DNA from: an uncultured Oscillibacter sp.
Lineage (GTDB): Bacteria; Bacillota; Clostridia; Oscillospirales; Oscillospiraceae
Length of the DNA stretch: 7,917 nucleotides
Reading direction: 5' to 3'
NCBI GenBank assembly: GCA_948435975.1
Contig: CAOJHG010000078.1
Span: 1-7,917 of the forward strand
Made by a program: the position numbers and the translations under genes. The number at the start of each line of letters is the position of its first letter. The stretch's first letter is position 1. Positions 6,737 to 7,917 of the stretch are shown in pieces. Under the pieces are notes generated by a model. It had not been told where the DNA came from. It did not search any database and saw only the letters and a program-made list of their open reading frames with translations.

Positions 6737-6764
6737 TTGCGTTTTTCCAGAAAACGCATATACT
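6737..6764 (+). promoter_or_regulatory. Candidate promoter with an operator-like palindrome between its boxes
   Basis: TTGCGT (6737-6742), a 16-base spacer and TATACT (6759-6764) make a plausible promoter for the gene starting at 6896. TGCGTTTT (6738-6745) and AAAACGCA (6751-6758) form an 8-bp inverted repeat around five bases, filling the region between the boxes. It could be a repressor site, or it may simply be a small hairpin at the end of the acetyltransferase transcript. The -35 box is a poor match (3 of 6). Confidence 0.45.
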
Positions 6765-6778
6765 GGAAGCAGGCAGAC

Positions 6779-6852
6779 GGGCCGGCCAGGGGACCGGCCC
6801 CTACGGATTTGTCTCCCGATAGAACGCCGTGTAGGGGCCGCCCTCGGCGGCC
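6779..6852 (+). repeat. GC-rich inverted-repeat cluster, REP-like or leader RNA structure
   Basis: There are three inverted repeats: GGGCCGG/CCGGCCC (6779-6785 with 6794-6800), GGCCCCTAC/GTAGGGGCC (6796-6804 with 6831-6839), and GGCCGCC/GGCGGCC (6836-6842 with 6846-6852). Their arms overlap, so they cannot all form at once. Short GTAGGGGC-type hairpins recur between genes in Oscillospiraceae-like genomes as I remember them, so a dispersed palindromic repeat is one explanation. A regulatory leader is the other. Confidence 0.55.
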
Positions 6853-6869
6853 TGACCCCCACGTTTTTT
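6828..6869 (+). terminator. Candidate intrinsic terminator just upstream of the flavin-reductase-like gene
   Basis: The GGCCGCC-CTC-GGCGGCC stem (6836-6852) can be extended through GG/CC (6834-6835 with 6858-6859) and CGTG/CACG (6828-6831 with 6860-6863), with bulges. It is followed at once by TTTTTT (6864-6869). It may end the acetyltransferase transcript or act as an attenuator in the leader of the next gene, whose ribosome binding site begins about a dozen bases later. Confidence 0.5.
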
Positions 6870-6895
6870 GAAGCGATAGAAAGGAGCCCTTCGCC

Positions 6896-7414
6896 ATGCG
6901 CTTACATCACACGGACCCTCAAACCGCCATCCGGGAACTCCTTCCCGTCCTGGGCCAGCGAAACGCCCTCCTCACCGCCGGAACTGCGGACCGCTGCAAC
7001 ACCATGACCATCGGCTGGGGTCAGGCGGGACGGCTGTGGGGTCTGCAAACCTGCACGGTCTACGTGCGGCCGGAACGGTATACCTATCAATTCACGGAGG
7101 AACAGGCGTACTTTACCGTCTCCGTCCTTCCGGAAGACATGAAAAAAGCCATGTCCCTCTGCGGCACGAAAAGCGGCCGGGACATGGATAAGATCAAAGA
7201 ATGTGGCCTGACGGTCCGCACCGGCGCAGGCGGCGCGCCCTTCTTTGAGGAGGCGGAGCTGGTGCTGGTGTGCCGCACGCTCTACGTCCAGGACCTGAAT
7301 CCCGCCTGTGTGCGCCCCGCCGGAGAGGACGCCATCCTCCCCCACTACGGCGCCAAGGGCGGCTGGCACAGGGCCTATACCGGGGAGATTGTGGAGGCCT
7401 ACTCCTTCACGTAG
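6896..7414 (+). CDS. Flavin reductase-like FMN-binding protein (flavoredoxin family)
   Basis: The 172-residue protein resembles the flavin reductase-like / flavoredoxin family, soluble split-barrel proteins that bind FMN and pass electrons from NAD(P)H or partner proteins. Visible signatures are LLTAGTADRCNTMTIGWG (25-42), where NTMT lies in the flavin phosphate region, LWG near 48, and TVYVRPERYTY (54-64). Beyond these are YFTVSVLPE (72-80), the LCGTKSGRDMDK block (88-99) and the C-terminal GWHRAYTGEIVEAY. Length matches single-domain members. AAGGAG (6881-6886) sits nine bases before the ATG. No partner enzyme is adjacent, so the electron donor and acceptor are unknown. Its expression may depend on the promoter and the hairpin leader upstream. 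Confidence 0.9.
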   Translation: MRLHHTDPQTAIRELLPVLGQRNALLTAGTADRCNTMTIGWGQAGRLWGLQTCTVYVRPERYTYQFTEEQAYFTVSVLPEDMKKAMSLCGTKSGRDMDKIKECGLTVRTGAGGAPFFEEAELVLVCRTLYVQDLNPACVRPAGEDAILPHYGAKGGWHRAYTGEIVEAYSFT

Positions 7415-7420
7415 GCCCAT

Positions 7421-7448
7421 CGCCGGAAAACCCCGGCGCCCCGATTTT
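7421..7448 (+). terminator. Weak candidate terminator after the flavin-reductase-like gene
   Basis: CGCCGG (7421-7426) and CCGGCG (7433-7438) form a 6-bp stem with loop AAAACC. TTTT appears only six bases after the stem (7445-7448), so termination would be inefficient, and hflX may be partly cotranscribed. Confidence 0.35.
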
Positions 7449-7451
7449 CCA

Positions 7452-7500
7452 GGCGGGCCACCCCCGCCGTCAGGCCCTCTCAAGGGCCCCGGGGGACGGC
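7452..7500 (+). other. Overlapping hairpins in the leader region of hflX
   Basis: GGCGGG/CCCGCC (7452-7457 with 7463-7468) overlaps a two-tier stem made of GCCGTC/GACGGC (7466-7471 with 7495-7500) and GGCCCT/AGGGCC (7473-7478 with 7483-7488, loop CTCA). The two structures share 7466-7468 and so compete. No U-tract follows. The remaining bases to 7584 show no clear promoter and no gene. Confidence 0.4.
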
Positions 7501-7584
7501 CGGAGATCGGAACGGGACCCAGCCCGCTCTCACCTGAGCGCCATCTCCCGCCGGCTCCCATCTCCATTCAAAAAGTGAGGTATT

Positions 7585-7917
7585 ATGCGAGAAACAGACA
7601 AAGTTCGAGATAAAGTTGTTTTGGTGGGTCTGAATTCCCCCGTACTCAAGCGGGAGGAAAACGCCGGGGAGGATACTCTGGAGGAGCTCTCCGCCCTGGT
7701 GGAGACCGCCGGAGGGGAGACCGTGGGCACGGTCCTCCAGAACCGGAATTCCCCGGACCCCAGAACCTTCATCGGCGAGGGCAAGTGCGCCGAGGTGAAG
7801 CTCTACTGCGAGAACACCGAGGCCACCATGGTCATTTTTGACAATGACCTCTCCCCCTCTCAGCTCCGGGTACTGACGGAGCTGCTGGGGGTTCAGGTGC
7901 TGGACCGCTGTGGGCTG
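7585..7917 (+). CDS. hflX: GTPase HflX, N-terminal part (continues past the window)
   Basis: HflX is a ribosome-binding GTPase that splits stalled or stress-inactivated 70S ribosomes, and some Firmicute versions contribute to macrolide/lincosamide tolerance. The first 111 codons show the N-terminal HflX domain: VVLVGLNSP (11-19), LVETAGGETVGTVLQNRNSP (38-57), FIGEGK (62-67), FDNDLSPSQLRVL (85-97) and VQVLDRCGL at the edge, where the family has a conserved VxDR. The GTPase domain should follow outside the window. The ATG at 7585 is supported by GTGAGG (7575-7580) four bases upstream. There is no obvious dedicated promoter, so it may be read with the upstream gene. Confidence 0.95.
   Translation, partial: MRETDKVRDKVVLVGLNSPVLKREENAGEDTLEELSALVETAGGETVGTVLQNRNSPDPRTFIGEGKCAEVKLYCENTEATMVIFDNDLSPSQLRVLTELLGVQVLDRCGL

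Noticed and set aside
5879..6862. A 327-codon open frame on the minus strand, with another at 5485-6240
   Set aside because: Both are antisense to the acetyltransferase gene and the immunity pseudogene, have low-complexity Gly/Pro/Arg-rich products, and lack a ribosome binding site or family resemblance.
1..7917. CRISPR array, tRNA, rRNA or integrase/attachment site
   Set aside because: No regularly spaced repeats, cloverleaf, ribosomal RNA sequence or recombinase motifs were seen anywhere in the window.

Overview
The window looks like a chromosomal segment of a fairly GC-rich Clostridia-type Firmicute. The strong AGGAGG-type ribosome binding sites, the good sigma-A promoters, the zinc-binding L31 and the short GC-rich GTAGGGGCC hairpin sequences between genes all recall Oscillospiraceae-like gut bacteria (Flavonifractor/Oscillibacter type). 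That placement is inference from style and from memory of the families, not from any search.

Layout. Positions 1-51 are AT-rich and lie directly against the broken end of a type I restriction gene. Positions 52-4909 (minus strand) are a type I restriction-modification operon read hsdM > hsdS > hsdR from one promoter at 5039-5067. hsdM (844 aa, long form) and hsdS (394 aa, two target-recognition domains) look intact. hsdR stops after 372 of the roughly 1000 residues expected, just past helicase motif Ia, so restriction is probably lost while M and S could still methylate. Divergently, 5231-5568 is a self-contained rpmE (ribosomal protein bL31) unit: extended -10 promoter, a short foldable leader around the ribosome binding site, the CDS and a strong intrinsic terminator.

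From 5594 rightward on the plus strand come a multiply frameshifted Imm26-like immunity-protein pseudogene (5594-6085), a chloramphenicol-acetyltransferase-fold protein (6095-6718) whose ribosome binding site overlaps the pseudogene's stop, a highly structured 177-bp intergenic region, a flavin-reductase-like FMN-binding protein (6896-7414), another hairpin-rich gap, and the first 111 codons of the GTPase gene hflX, which runs off the end.

The most notable signals beyond the genes are four. (1) hsdR is broken at an abrupt composition boundary. (2) A 13-bp direct repeat with a 16-bp period sits exactly at the junction between the two HsdS half-subunits, where copy-number change would cut the protein to one half. 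(3) The leader before the flavin-reductase-like gene holds three mutually exclusive pairings, the last being a terminator with six T residues, which reads like an attenuator but could be a dispersed repeat. (4) The immunity-protein pseudogene keeps its family pattern across four frames. I saw no complete new defence system; the restriction-modification locus is a known type in a partly decayed state.
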